This document shows positions 34,965 through 49,100 of a stretch of DNA of 64,000 nt, piece after piece. The position numbers and the translations under genes are program-made. The notes beneath the pieces were generated by a model. It made no database searches. It was given only the letters and a program-made list of their open reading frames with translations, and was not told the DNA's origin. This DNA comes from Apium graveolens. Lineage: Eukaryota; Streptophyta; Magnoliopsida; Apiales; Apiaceae. Location of the stretch: the NCBI RefSeq assembly GCF_009905375.1, contig NC_133653.1:70008920-70072919 (forward strand), read 5' to 3'. Each line of letters begins with the position of its first letter. Position 1 is the first letter of the stretch.

Positions 34965-36909
34965 TACATGGAAGTTAAGAGCTCGTACGACTATACTAAT
35001 ATACACATACTATATAATTGGATAATTGATAATTATAGTTGTATTCGATTCACATACAGAATTCAGAACTTTAGTCATGAATGAAATAATAATATTTGAA
35101 TTAACAATTTGATGGCATTGAATGAGAGTGTTTGAAATAACAATGATGTAAAAATGAGAGTGTTTGAAATAATAATGACGTAAACGGAGAACTTCTCATA
35201 ATATTTCTTGAATTTCAATTTAATTCTTATTAAATTCCATTCTTATACCTTCACTTTCGGTCTAATTTCTTATTCCTCAGAATCCGAACGCCTCTTATAT
35301 ATTTCTCGTAATTAGTGAATATCGATTATAACTTCAGCCGGTGGTCTGAGTTCGAAGGTTGAATAGATAGCTCTACGTACCTTAGCTTAGAGCGTTGGTA
35401 GTTGCCTAGAAACTAGTTTACGTTGTGAACTGAGTATTTGTAATATTATTATTCATTCATGACTCCATCTAGTGATAAATAAATCCACTAACGAGATGGG
35501 GCTTGCTTGAAATGGACCAGTTGTTGCAATCCAAGGCGTGCATGAATTCTAAGTTATATACTATACTCCCTCTATCATATACTGAGCAACATAGTCGCAA
35601 AAAAACATTTGACCCACATTTTCGCTATATATTCGGTTTTCGATATCTCCGCTATTACGTACATCCAAGATCCCCTCCACGAAATTGTAAAGCATCACAA
35701 CCACAAAATCAAAAGCTATGACAATATTTATAAAAAAGAAATACTAGAGTCCTCAATATCATTTCCAATCCAAATGCTGAGTGTCGTGTTATTATTGGTT
35801 GCTTTCGCATTAATAAAATGAATCAATTGTATATTAATAAAAATTTTGTTAATAAAATAACGCCCCATTTATTTGGAAATATTTTTAAAAAAAATTCGGA
35901 TTATGTAATGTTGTTCTAAAAGATCATGTATTGACTATGTATTGATGAATTGTACAACCTCACATTTTCCTTTGATCAAAATCCAAGATGATCAATGTAT
36001 ATATGATAAGCCAAATCGGGTGGATACGGGACCAATATTTGATTTATGCAATTTCAAGGATACCATGTATATGCAAATTCAAGCCTATGGATCATATAGC
36101 TTTGTTGAAAACCTTTTTAAACTGGATTTTCAAAGTTTTCATATTACTTGTCTTTTCTCTTTGTAGTAATGTTATGTCATGATTGAACCAAAAAATTTTT
36201 TCTTGCAGAAGAAGCTGTAGTTCATGACTTAATAGAAAAGGGAATGAAATACACAAATTAATTATCTACCAAACTAAAGTTTATTTGTCCTAATTTGATT
36301 ACATCCCGGATTTCCACAAAGTCACCCTCGTCAAGCAGCTAGCCGCACTTATTTCTTGTCGTTTTAGATTTTGTGTTTGATTCTCGCTTGTTGCGAGATT
36401 TATTAAAAAATAAATGCTATTTTTAGTTTTTAATTAAGCAAAATTAGACGGATAAGATATATATTTTAAAGTGCAAAATGGAATATGTTGAGAAGAAAAC
36501 TACTCCCATGACCATGACTGCCAACTTGTGTTATCATATGTGTTCTAGAATGAGATTAGTTACTCATCAGATAATTTGTAGGCTTGCAATATCTATGTAT
36601 ATCTCTTTCCCATGCCTTTCAGTCCCATTTCCAAACCTGTGGAGAACAAGATTATTGCTCAATGATTCATGCCAAAATACGTCGATTTTCAACCATCTAA
36701 GAGTGGACTTCAATCAAATATATTAACGCATGCACCTCTACGTGCCAAGCTAAAATGACACGAATTAAGACAAAACTACTTAACAACTGATACAAAATTG
36801 AACAGAGACTGGACTTCAACTCGTACAAGTATTCAGACTGCACAGCGTACACACCTCAAGATAGGAGAGTTATCTTTGTTTGACTCCATCGCCAGACTGA
36901 TTTCAGAAG

Positions 36910-36915
36910 TTTATT
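36910..36915 (-). terminator. Candidate polyadenylation signal of the TPS gene
   Basis: AATAAA on the minus strand lies about 275 nt downstream of the TPS stop codon. No other strong signal is closer, but plant signals are weak and this is only a candidate. Confidence 0.35.
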
Positions 36916-37190
36916 AAATCAAACTTTAGATTATACCCGAAAGTTTAAGGCTAAATGAGATTGTTTTCAACAAAACATAGCAGTAATTGTCAAAAATGTA
37001 CATGTATCATTAACCATTTCAACTATAATGAGTACCACACAACAGAAGCCCAAGTGACCAGGTCTGCATATATTTTTACCACTTTTCCTATCTTTTGCCA
37101 AGTATGGCAGAGATCACTTACCAAAATTCTCATTCTTGACTTTTAACCCTTCAGATTAGCAGTACTATGAGAAGCAAAGACAATGTATGA

Positions 37191-40100
37191 CTAGTTATGT
37201 AGTGACTCCGCAAGTTCCTTCATAAGAGAGACGACGTCTGCTGACGAATTAAGATGATATCGGGCACTTGACAACCTCTTTGGCCCAACCGTACATGTGA
37301 AATAATTCTCATTATTAAGATCAAGAACATGTGAAACCTTGCGGATTGCTTGTTTCTTACGCATTGCAGAACGCCTGTCAGTTCCATTCCCATTCCCCTT
37401 GCAACAAATGGTCTTAGAAGCCAATTTATTGACAGGACAGGCTGAGGAGATTCTTGCTTTACGTTCTTGACAGTGTGGCTCAAAAAAGGTATAGATATCT
37501 TCATCCTGAGTAAAAATTAAATAAATAATCAAAAACTAGGTTGTTGTACTTACACATGCATTGACACAAGCCCTTGAATCTGTTCCCTTAACTGTTAACT
37601 TTCATACTCTAACAGAATTTAACAATGCAACGTTATCACGGAAGCAGAACATATAATATTTATTCCTCGTTTTTTTAAGAGCATGTGTAGTTCAAGATTG
37701 TATCTAAGCAAATGCATATAGAAGAAAAGTCGCTAATTTCATGATCAAAACTGGTGAACGTATTCGGTGTTGCTTTAACTGACATAAGAAATGGTAGTAG
37801 TGGTGTAACTTGTGCATTAAGAATCCAAAGAGTACATAGCACGGCTCATGTAGTCATATTGTTCATATAAGTTGATGCCTCTTTTTTGATGTAATTGAGA
37901 AGTACAGGAATGGAGAAGATATAAACAGGAGGAGCAAAATAAACTTATTTTGTAAATGTTTGACAAACAAAATGTGAATCATGCATCTCATATTTTCACT
38001 GTCATTGTACGTTTTCTTACTCAAGAGCTTGTTATACCTGAATTAGTCAAATGAAGAGAAAATTGATATAGTTGAAAGAGAACATATACCTTCGGCAAAA
38101 AGTGGCCGATACAGAAGACAAAGTCTACAGGAGATTTCAAATCATTGTGACGAATAATATCTTCCATTATACGCTCAATAGTTGCACCCTGATTAAAGAA
38201 ATGGAGATGCATAATCATTCAATTCTACCACATTTTATGCAACAGGAACAAAGATTTAAAAAATAACAAAGACATGCACCTTGGTTACCCCAGATGCTCG
38301 GACCTCAACTGAGCGGCCACCTTGAACTACATCAACAGAAGCATTCGAGATGGGACCTGTCCACAAATGCTGCAAAATATCTATTGCCTGTTTCCTCCCA
38401 AACTCATAATCTACAGTGGCCATGAATTTTGGGAAATACAAGCAAGATCAGAGTAATTAAATTATATTATTGCTTATAAAAGTGATAAGTGTAGGAAAGT
38501 TACCTGCGTACTTGTAGTTCCAAAGAACTGAAGTCTCACGGAGCTCGACGTAAGAACGGGGCGTCCTCACAGTGAAATACTCGAAAACATTCTGGATTGA
38601 TGTACAAGAACCTTAACTTTTAGTTTTATCAACTTAAATATAGACAAGTCATTTGTGAAATTAAAAGTACTATAAAATGCACCTTAACACTGTCAACCCA
38701 GTCCCTGTGAAAATTTTCTGGCATTGTAATAATCCATTCTCCCCGAGTAGAACGTAAAAACATGCCATGCTCTGCTGCCAACCACATATTATATTCTCCA
38801 AAGATCTGCCGGAGTAATCAGTCAACATATGAAAGTAGATTTGCTAAAGCTTAGGGATATTGTGGTAAAATAAGATTACCTTGTCTAAAATGCTCCTTTC
38901 ACTTCCACTAAAAACTACAACAGTAGTCCTCGGATCATTGCATAACTTCTTTAGTGGATCTTTAATATCTGGATGCAACTGATGCTGCATTTCTGTGAAC
39001 TGGTCTATTCTTCTACCATGAGCATCTAGTGGTTCAGTAAGTGTTGCATAGAAACCCTGTATAGAGCATGTTGTACATTAGAAAAACACAGAAATCTAGT
39101 GGTTCAGTAAGTGTTGCATTGAACCCCTGTATAAAGCATGTTACACAGTAGAAAAACACAAACAGGTCCAAGTGTAACCAAATTGTCCTTTCCTAAAATA
39201 CACTTGAGAGCAGCTTCCTCCAGACTTACTGGAGTTGATCTACATGCGAGTCGAAGGGGGTAGAACTAGCAAGTCGATTGTACATGTATCACCGTACTTC
39301 TTGGTTATGACATAATTAAACCTCTCTTCAACATTATCCCAGGAATGATCACTATTTATAATCATGATAAAGAAGAAATTATGAAACACCTTAGTACCTC
39401 ATTTTAATTACCTTGGGCACTTTATGATGCTAAATTTTCAAACACACAATATAATATTTTTGATTTGTGAAGAATTTCATCCCATCTCGAGTCAGTTAAA
39501 ATGTCTGCACAATGAGAGTTATCTCTCTCTACACATAGGCACCATGACAACACCAAATGACTGCAGATCTTTTATAGCAAGACGTGCACTGATTCTATGA
39601 ATCCTTATCAGGTAAGGTTTAATTCTTATTAAAGTTAAACAAGAAAGTTAAACCACAATGTGTTTGGATGGAAGATGAACATGGAGCTTCAACAATTTCA
39701 ATGCTAAACAGTAAATCTACATTCCTTTAAAAGTTAAACAGAGGCGAGATTGAATACCAGGATCAGTAACCGATGATTTGATTGTGAAAAGCTTTCACAT
39801 GCATCCCTACTTGGAAGTGATGGTGGAATTTGTTTTGTTCTTATCTGAGCTTCATTGGCAGTTTCATTGAATTCCCTATACAGAAGAAAAGTAGGATTAA
39901 GGCGCATATCAGGTAAAACGTACAAGGGGAAGGTCATCTTTATTGAAAAGAAAAAAACACATGTAGGGAAATTTAATGATGTAATATCTTCATACAAAGA
40001 GTTGACAATTTTTCAAGCACAATTGCACAAGTTCTAAACTGCATTACTAACATCAGCTGCTGAGTGTGTCAATGTTACCTTATCTAACAGAAGGTAACAT

Positions 40101-43100
40101 GGAATTTTGGTGAGAGGCCTTAGTGACCTGAAAAAAACATGTATATATCTATTTTCTTTCTTCAATCCTGGAATTCACTTCATTTCAGGAATCACCTATT
40201 CTGGTCAACAAGACAACTCCATGTCAAGTTCCAGCAAATGATGCTTTATACTGGCATATAAGGTAGCACACAATCTCTTTTCCTTTCTATCAGATATCTT
40301 AATGTATAAAGGGCACTAAAATTGTTTATCAGACCTGTTAGATCTCAGGCACAAAATTTTCTAGTGGATGCACCATCCACATCAAACTTTCTTCCCCAGT
40401 GTTAGAGCTTAGTTCTGAATTCCTCTAACATACAAGTTCTACGAACACAGGTTTGAACTCCTGTATACTTCCAATCAATAAAGACAACCTATCTAAGCAT
40501 TAGATCATCACTGGTCGCAGTTAACTTCTTCATGCACTGAGATAAAGTTTCACATTTCTGTCTTTCAGTAAGCATCAGAGAAGAGGAGGAACATTGCTAA
40601 AAATGGAATAAAACAGGGGAGATTCAGACCCAAATGCTTACTTAGAACTAATTTGGAAAGAGAGGGGTAAAGTAGGGGTCTCAGATAAGAAGACCCTCCA
40701 TAGAAAAATCTGTCTGAAAATAAATTAAGCAGCATGTCCCTGATACTTCAGTATAAAGATTGGAGCTGACTATAGTGAACATCACAAGGATAACCCACAG
40801 ATAGGGTTATCCTCATCTGAATTTTGAAGATCAGAATTTGATCCTATGCATTGCATCATTTGTAATCACAATTATCGTTAATTAGGAAGGAAAAGAAATA
40901 AACCAAGTGGAACAGTTAGTTATATTTTAGATAAGTCTTCCTCGATCTTCCAGTTTGGGACTTGGGTTGCACCACAACAGTAATCAGATCATTCACAGTT
41001 GAACTAGAGAAAGACATCAAAAAGATACCAGGAAAATTAAAGTATAGAAATGCTGGAGTCTGAAAGTTTGTTTATTAGTTTTTCATCATTTGCTCTCATC
41101 ACTTAAAAGGGCAGCTTATCAGAAGCTTATAATCTGATAAAAATATAATCTTATGTGAAACTAGATTATTTTACACATGGCCCTTATGGTGAGAATCCCT
41201 CCAATTTATTGTATAACCAACTCTAAACCTCCAGGTTATGACAATCTCTTTCTTTCATGTTACTTGTTAGGAGAGAATAATTTTCAAATAATTTCATTTA
41301 TTTCAGATTCCAAATGAACCAAGAACATAACACGGAATACAATATCATTAAATTATAAGTTAAATGTATCTTAAGACCAGTTTTTTCTATTATGCTACAT
41401 TATAACATGAACTGCATGTACCTCAAAAAGTTTTCAGCCCATTCTTGGGATGTATGAGTGATAACATGCTTGAAGTTGTGGTAATGCCGTTTCTCCCTTT
41501 CATCATCTTCCATTTTTAAAGCGTCATTAATTGAAGCAGCAACTTCACTAATGTTCCAAGGGTTTACCAAAATCGCTCCGGAACCAAGAGACTGTGCTGC
41601 ACCTGCAAACTAAAGAAGTAGAAGTTGTGTCCTAATTTCAATAAAAGGAAACGCATGAGAAAGATTACTAGAGAATTACTTTCCCTGATTATTTTGCTAA
41701 AGTTCTTAGGACTCATAAAGCTAAACAAAGAAAGCTAACAGTAATAACACTTTTCTCAATACCACTGAACCACAATATTATTACAACTGTCAAACAATGC
41801 GACGAAGTGAAAGTTTGATTTTCGAATACTAAGAAATTACATTACATACACCTCAAAAAATGAACTAACCAGAAATACTAATTACTCCCAATAGTGCACC
41901 TCATGCTACACCGTGGTAGTTTTATCTCAAAACATCTGTTCTGAAATTTAGCTCAAGGAGTATATCAAATTGGGATATAATCAATAATTCCCAGCTTTGT
42001 GTCTTCGATTTGCAATTTGAAACTCAGTTTTGGGTCTTAGGTATGCAATTTGGAAGCTCATTTTGGGTCTTGGATATGCAACATGCTTACATGCATGAGG
42101 ATTGTGGCCTCCACAATGCGCAAGATGGCAATATATGAAGATCTCCTGGTCCATGTTTTTTGTTTTCAAGGATTTACACAGAGGAAGGATGTAGTTAATT
42201 AAGGATGAGTAATACTTCCATCATTTTCTTTAATGGTATTTCTTTGGCTAATATTAATGGATGCTCTTAGAAGGATCCCTTAAATGCAGCTATGCAGGTT
42301 GCTTTATGTTATCCCTTTCATTAGGTTCAAATTTATTTACATGTTTAGAGTATATGCAGCAACAGTCGACTAAATTATATATATATATATATATATATAT
42401 TTAGGGTAACTCATCAGAGAATCTGTCTACTGTCTTAGGTTTCGTTAAATAACAAAGTCAATTAAAAAATTCAAAATATTGCTTGTTATTAAAAATGAAA
42501 TAACTATAACATCATAGTAAGGAGAAGGCACAAACTTAGTTACCTCACTAAGAATTAAAACACCTTTCTTTGAAGCTTGGGCTTGGCAGGCAATAAACTC
42601 ATAGCTGACAAGATTCATTCCATCTCTCAAGGACGTAACCAGTGCTACATCTAAGCAGCAACGAAACATTAGAAAGTGAGACAACAAAACACTATCAATT
42701 TCGAGCTTATATATAAAACTCTTACTAGGAAGGTAGATTCAGTGCATATCATCAAATAGTCTACAGCTATCAGTGAAAATAGATCAAAGAAAAGGAAAGT
42801 GTACTAATGACAGTAATCTAAAAGATCTGAACCCATTCTGCATATCATTTGGAATCCAAAATTTCACCACTCCATCTCAATGAATCAACAACATTTTCAT
42901 ATATAATAATGATCAAATACATGAGGATTAAGGCTGAAACAGTTACCAGTTATGGCGTAGAGTGCACATAATTTTTTAAAGTCAAGGCATGTATCCTGTA
43001 AATAAGCAAGAAATAATTTTCAAGTCATTGAAATATTCATTTATATTATTAACTTTTTCAGAAAAAAATTGAAAGTACTTGACATGCAGCCATAAAGTAA

Positions 43101-46100
43101 ACTTGCATCCTCATAATACTAACAGACAAAATGAGCTGCACAATCTATTGTTTCCATGACATACCAGGAAACATGTGAACTTTAATAAAATAGGAATAAC
43201 TTGTCACGCGTAATATTCGGAAACACAATGGTAGACAGGAAGCTTCTATTATCACTCTTTACTCCTGAAATGTAGTAAACTTAACCATATGTCAATTTCT
43301 AGTATAACAGTGACAAGTAATGATCCGCTTCCATTCTAGTGAATTTATAAGCCCAAAAACACAAGCTGAGTCAAATAAGTAACTTTAGCCACAGTTTAAC
43401 ATTGTGTTAATACACAATCATTATATTATTAACAACAATTAAAAATACTGAAAATCACTATAAACGAAGACTTATGTTTGCAGAGTAACTCAAGCTTAAT
43501 TGTAGGAAATTTCCAGTGGGGTGAAAAGACAAACCAAGTGATGAATTGGAACATTCGTAAGCGTTCCAAATTTTCCAATTATGCGTCCAACTATTTCATG
43601 AACTTGGCGTGCAAGCTTTCGATCTGTCAAAACCAATGAACACGAAATACGCAAGCTTGCATCAACAAACTAACAAAAAAAACATTATAAGGACACAACC
43701 TTGGAAATTTTTAAAAATCAACATTCATCAAAGATTTAATTTTACAATTCAATAGACATGATAATAAGAGAGATTTATGTTCCAGAAAAAACTCTAATGG
43801 AAAGAAAGCATCATAAGAAAGAATCATATATTAATTAATCTAATAATCCTAGCTATGGCAATAATGATTTATTTCAACTCATTTTTTCAATGAGACTGAA
43901 TGCCAAGTCAGCATGCTGCATAATCTTAACATTTATTAGACTTTCTATTTAAAATAGAATTAACTTGTTTTCCTTTATTGAATCCAACCTTTTTGAAATC
44001 CCCTTCAACCAATCTGCCGAGCAAACAATTGTGAAGTCCAAATCTTTAATTCTAATTTCCTATAAAGTCAACACGTTTCGTAGGTATTAAAGCTAAGTTG
44101 GGGATATGATCATTTACATTGAGTGGCATGAAACATGGTTAAGTTTATTCTTCTGGAAGAAAGTATCTTCAGGCCTTGATCTCTTCATTAAACCAACCTC
44201 AAAATGCATAGCTTACTATCTGATTGTCAATCAACATCCATTCCTCTAATAACTTCTCTAAAACAAAATGAATAAACTATGTATGGAACTTATTGAACTC
44301 CACTTAGTCAATTCGTTGCTCCATTAATTTTTTTTTAACATTCAAACGTCCAAAGATGAATTTTAAAAGCTATGCTTAACATGCAATGTACGCCTGGTAG
44401 ACTTTATCCGGCTAAACCAGGAGAACAAATGTTAAGAGCTCCTATGGACTGAGTTTGTGAATATGCATATTGTACCACATTCTAATTAGTATAATGCAAA
44501 TCATAAAAATAAGCAAAAACCAGGTAATTATCAAGAGCTTACACTCAGGAACATCTGTCCTCGTGGGAACAGCAATCTGTATCAAAACTACTTGATCATG
44601 CCAATCTGGATTTTCTTCCAGGAACTTTTCAAATGCCAAAATCTTCTGAGGAATGCCTTTAATCGTATCAAGACGATCAACTCCCAGCATTACCTTTCCA
44701 TGACAATCAATGTGAGTCACCGGAATATATTACCATTTAACTAATAAAACATCAAAATAATTGTAGAAAAGTTAGTTGACAATTAAAAATAGTTTAGGCA
44801 TACACCCGGGGGGAAGGGGGTAGTAAGGGGATTATAATTGTAGCCGATGGGGAAATTCCACCCCATAAGTAGGAATCTCCTCTAGAATCCTGCACAATGA
44901 ACAGTTAAGTGCTACACCACCCAGAATTGAGCTGACTGAATAAGCCTATGATGTCAGAAAAAAACGGTGTGGTGTAGCATTTTTATGTGCTGGTGTGAGT
45001 GGTGTGATTGGCTCGGGAAAGCCTGTTACACAATCAAATCTACTGTGATGTTGAGGCTGCCAGAAAAGCCAAATCAGAGCCTTTTTTGTTGGATTAGACC
45101 ATGCTTTTAGGAAATTGTCAAGTGCTTGACTAGCAGCTAGAAAATTACTTACTGACACGACAGCAAAAAGTACACACGACAGCAAAAAGTACAGATAAAG
45201 ATGAAAGCATAGTGGGCATCGCAGCCCTGCGTCAGGATACCTGGCCCCATTGGCAGCTTACCTATGTGCGCTGGACATACTGTCTCCTATTCATACATCT
45301 CATTATGTGACATAGTATTATTGATTCACTACAAGAATTCTCGATAATGCCAACGAAAATTAACAACGGATAACATTCCGTTGACGGTTACTAACAAATT
45401 GCCAACGGAATATAAGATTTTAAAAAATCAGTAGAATAACAACGGAAGCCCAATTGAACACCAACAAATTATTTAATGACGGAATTTTTCGTGGGTAAAA
45501 TAGGCGCCAAAAAAGCCCGCCAAAACCTGCCAACAGAATTGCCAATGGATTACAATCAGAATTTTGGCTACGAATTAGTAACGGAATAGCAAATAATTAC
45601 TAACAAAAGCTAACAATTTGCTAACGAAAATGATAAACTGTATTCCGTTAGTATTCCGTTACTAATTTGTTATAAATGTAGATCGGTTAACGTTATATCT
45701 GTTATTGTTCCGTTAGTAAATGTAATAATTAAATTTAATGCGAGCACCTACCTTCTCAACCAACCTTACTTCCGAGTTCAGATTAATTACTTACTTTATT
45801 TATTTTCTTCTTCTCATCTCAAAATATAAACAGCATCTCAACATTCTCAACATTCTTCTTCTCATCTGAAAATCAAATTAAGGTCAGTGGTTTTCTGTAA
45901 CTTCACTAATTAAACTGTGTTTTACGTTATTAATTAATTTTTTCAGTAGCCGGTTTGCAAATTTTTACTGATGTTGCTATATATATATGCATTGTAATTA
46001 TTATAGCTTGCAAGTCTTTTGAAAAAGTTTACACGATGTGTGGCAATTTTGTGGCCATTCTGTTACGAATATATGTTACCAACCGATTTTCTACTCGCCA

Positions 46101-49100
46101 ACGGAATAGGTCGTTAGCAATAATGAAATGAATTATAGTTTTTGTTAATTTTATGCATTAAAATACCGTAAATGTTAATTAGTCTGCTCATTTAGGGATT
46201 TCTTAATTTTCTTATTATTGTCAATTTGAACAGATATTGCATTTATCTTGCTAGTGACCAAGTACATTGATCTGTTAAATGTTGTTAAAATATGAACATG
46301 TACTTTAATTAACATATGGAGGATATGTGCATTTAGATATTTGGTTATACTCTGCTCATTTAGATACCTGGTGAATGTGGGTTTTAATTAACATATAAAT
46401 TATTTGATATTTTTCTTAAACTGTATGTACGTATAATTATTTGATATTTTTTGCAGGTTACTAAACGTTTAAAATGAATAATGATCGGGATTGGATGTAT
46501 CAAAGAAAAGATAGTCGGGGATTTTTAACTCGAAATTTTATTAATGGGTTGGAAAATTTTATGCAATATGTTATTTCTCGAGAAGAGTCCATGAATGGGA
46601 CAAGTATTCAATGTCCATGTTTCAAGTGTGAGAATCGTCAATTCTGGAATGCGGAGACCGTGAAATTACATATACTGAAAAAAGGATTTGTGAGGGGTTA
46701 TTATGTGTGGGATCGACATGGAGAGCCATATGTGGCTAGACAAAGTGGAGAACAGTCCTCCACACATCATTCCAATACCCAAGGTGAAAGAGATGATGTC
46801 AACCTAATGTATAACATGGTGATCGATGTTGCTGGTCCAAATTTTGATCCGGAGATTCCAAATGCAGAGGCACAAAAGTTGTATGATATTCTAAAGTCTT
46901 CTGAGAAAGAGTTATACGAAGGTTGTGAAACTTCTCAGTTGTCCGCTATGGCTCAGATGTTAAGTTTGAAATCTGACCATCATTGGTCAGAGACATGTTA
47001 TGATCAGACGTCACAGTTCTTCAAAGGCATCTTGCCCCAAGATAATATGTTTCTTGATAGCTTTTACAACACGAAGAAGTATATGGAAGAATTGGGGCTT
47101 CCTTCCGAGCATATTGATTGTTGTGTTAATGGATGCATGATATACTGGGGTGAAGACATCAATATAGAGTCATGTAAATTTTGTTCACATGCGAGATACA
47201 AAACAAGACTTAACAGATCCAAGAAGGAGAGAAAGAAAGTTCCTTTTAGTAGGATGATCTATTTTCCATTGGCACCGAGATTACAAAGATTGTATGCTTC
47301 ACCTACGACAGCAACCCATATGAGATGGCATGCTGAACATGATCAAGAAGAAGGTGTGATGCGTCACTGTTCAGACTCGGAGGAGTGGAAACAATTTGAT
47401 AGAGCACATCCCTCATTTTCCTCAGAGACGAGAAATGTTAGATTGGGGCTTTCTGCTGATGGATTTCAACCATTTGGGGCAACAGGTAAACAATATTCTT
47501 CTTGGCCAATTATAGTGACTCCATACAATTTGCCTCCGTGGATGTGTTCAAAAGAGCAATACTTGTTTTTGTCTGTACTTGTGCCCGGGCCAAAAAATCC
47601 AAAACAGAAGATAGATGTTTTTCTTCAACCATTGATTGCTGAGTTGAAAATGTTGTGGGAAGTTGGTGTGGAGACATGGGATAATTCTTTGAAACAAAAT
47701 TTTCGTATGCGAGCTGCATTGATGTGGACTATTAGTGACTTCCCTGCTTATTCAATGTTGTCTGGATGGAAAACTGCTGGCCATTTAGCTTGTCCTCATT
47801 GTGCTCACGATCATGATGCATATAATCTTTCACATGGTGGAAAGACTACATGGTTTGATAATCATCGAAAGTTTTTACCCGCCAATCATCCATTTTGAAA
47901 GAATAAAAACTGGTTTACAAAGGGAAAGATAGTGACTGAATCTGCCCCTCCGGTCCGAACAGGTGAAGATGTGTTTCAAGAAATTCAGTCACTTGGTTTG
48001 ATGAAAATTATAGAATTGGGAGGTGCTGAGCACAATGCTAAAGTCATTCAAGCTTACAACTGTGGATGGAAAAAGAGAAGCATCTTTTGGGATTTATCAT
48101 ATTGAAGGACATTAACGATTAGACACAATCTTGATGTCATGCATGTTGAGAAAAATGTCTTTGAAAATATCTTCAACACTATCATGGCCATTGAAGGAAA
48201 AACGAAAGATAATTCTAAGGCAAGAGATGATATTGCAATAATTTGTCGAAGACCAGAGTTAGCAATTGATGAATTGACACGGAAGTATCCGAAAGCATGT
48301 TATAGCTTAGACAAAAAGCAAAAGCAAAAAGTGTGTGAATGGTTGAAAGATCTGAAATTTCCTGATGGATATGTGTCAAATATGGGGCGTTGTATTAACA
48401 TGAAGAAATACAAGTTATTTGGGATGAAGAGTCATGATTGCCACGTGTTTATGCAACGACTTCTTCCCATTGCTTTTCGGGAATTTCTTCCGAATAATGT
48501 TTGGGAGGCTGTGACAGAACTAAGCCTTTTCTTTAGAGATCTCACTTCAGCTACTTTGAGGACAAGTGACATGCGTAGACTTGAAGAACAAATTCCTGTT
48601 ATACTCTGCAAGTTAGAGCGTATATTTCCACCGTCATTGTTCGACTCTATGGAACATCTTTTAGTGCACTTGACATACGAAGCACGCATTGCAGGTCCTG
48701 TACAGTATCGTTGGATGTACCCTTTTGAAAGATTTTTACGTCACTTGAAAAGTAATGTGAAAAATAAAGCTCGAGTTGAAGGATCAATATGCAATGCTTT
48801 TTTGGTTGAGGAAGCTTCCACTTTTTGCTCACACTATTTTAAGCCCCATGTTCAAACAAAGCATAGAAAAGTTCCAAGAAACGATCCTAGTGGAGGTGGG
48901 GAGAGTTTTGGAGGAAATATTTCTATATTTTCTCATCCTGGACATTCACATGGGAGTGTCAGCATTCGTTATTTTGATGATCGAGAGTACATGGCAGCAC
49001 ACAACTATATATTGTTTAACTGCCCTGAGGTTGCATCATATATCGAGTAAGTTAATTTACTATAATCACACACTTATATTTCCCCATTAATCCCTATTAT

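Larger units (their letters stand above)
31760..36900. other. AT-rich intergenic region with small repeats, no gene recognised
   Basis: The stretch is strongly AT-rich and no open frame in it has a recognisable domain, good length or splice context. It contains TTATAAATATTTTAACTTG in tandem (31,768-31,815), a repeat of about 130 bp (33,171-33,400), a 40-bp repeat (33,978-34,057), a TTTAGTGTAAACAA minisatellite (34,305-34,370), a MITE candidate (34,605-34,964) and a GAGTGTTTGAAATAA duplication (35,127-35,183). Confidence 0.6.

Noticed and set aside
35942..36726. Possible small host exons downstream of the TPS gene
   Set aside because: Three open frames of 60-82 codons show no domain, no consistent splice context and no start or stop logic.
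44946..45185. 79-residue minus-strand frame in TPS intron 6
   Set aside because: No splice sites join it in phase to exons 6 and 7, no recognisable domain, and exon 6 to exon 7 joins perfectly without it.
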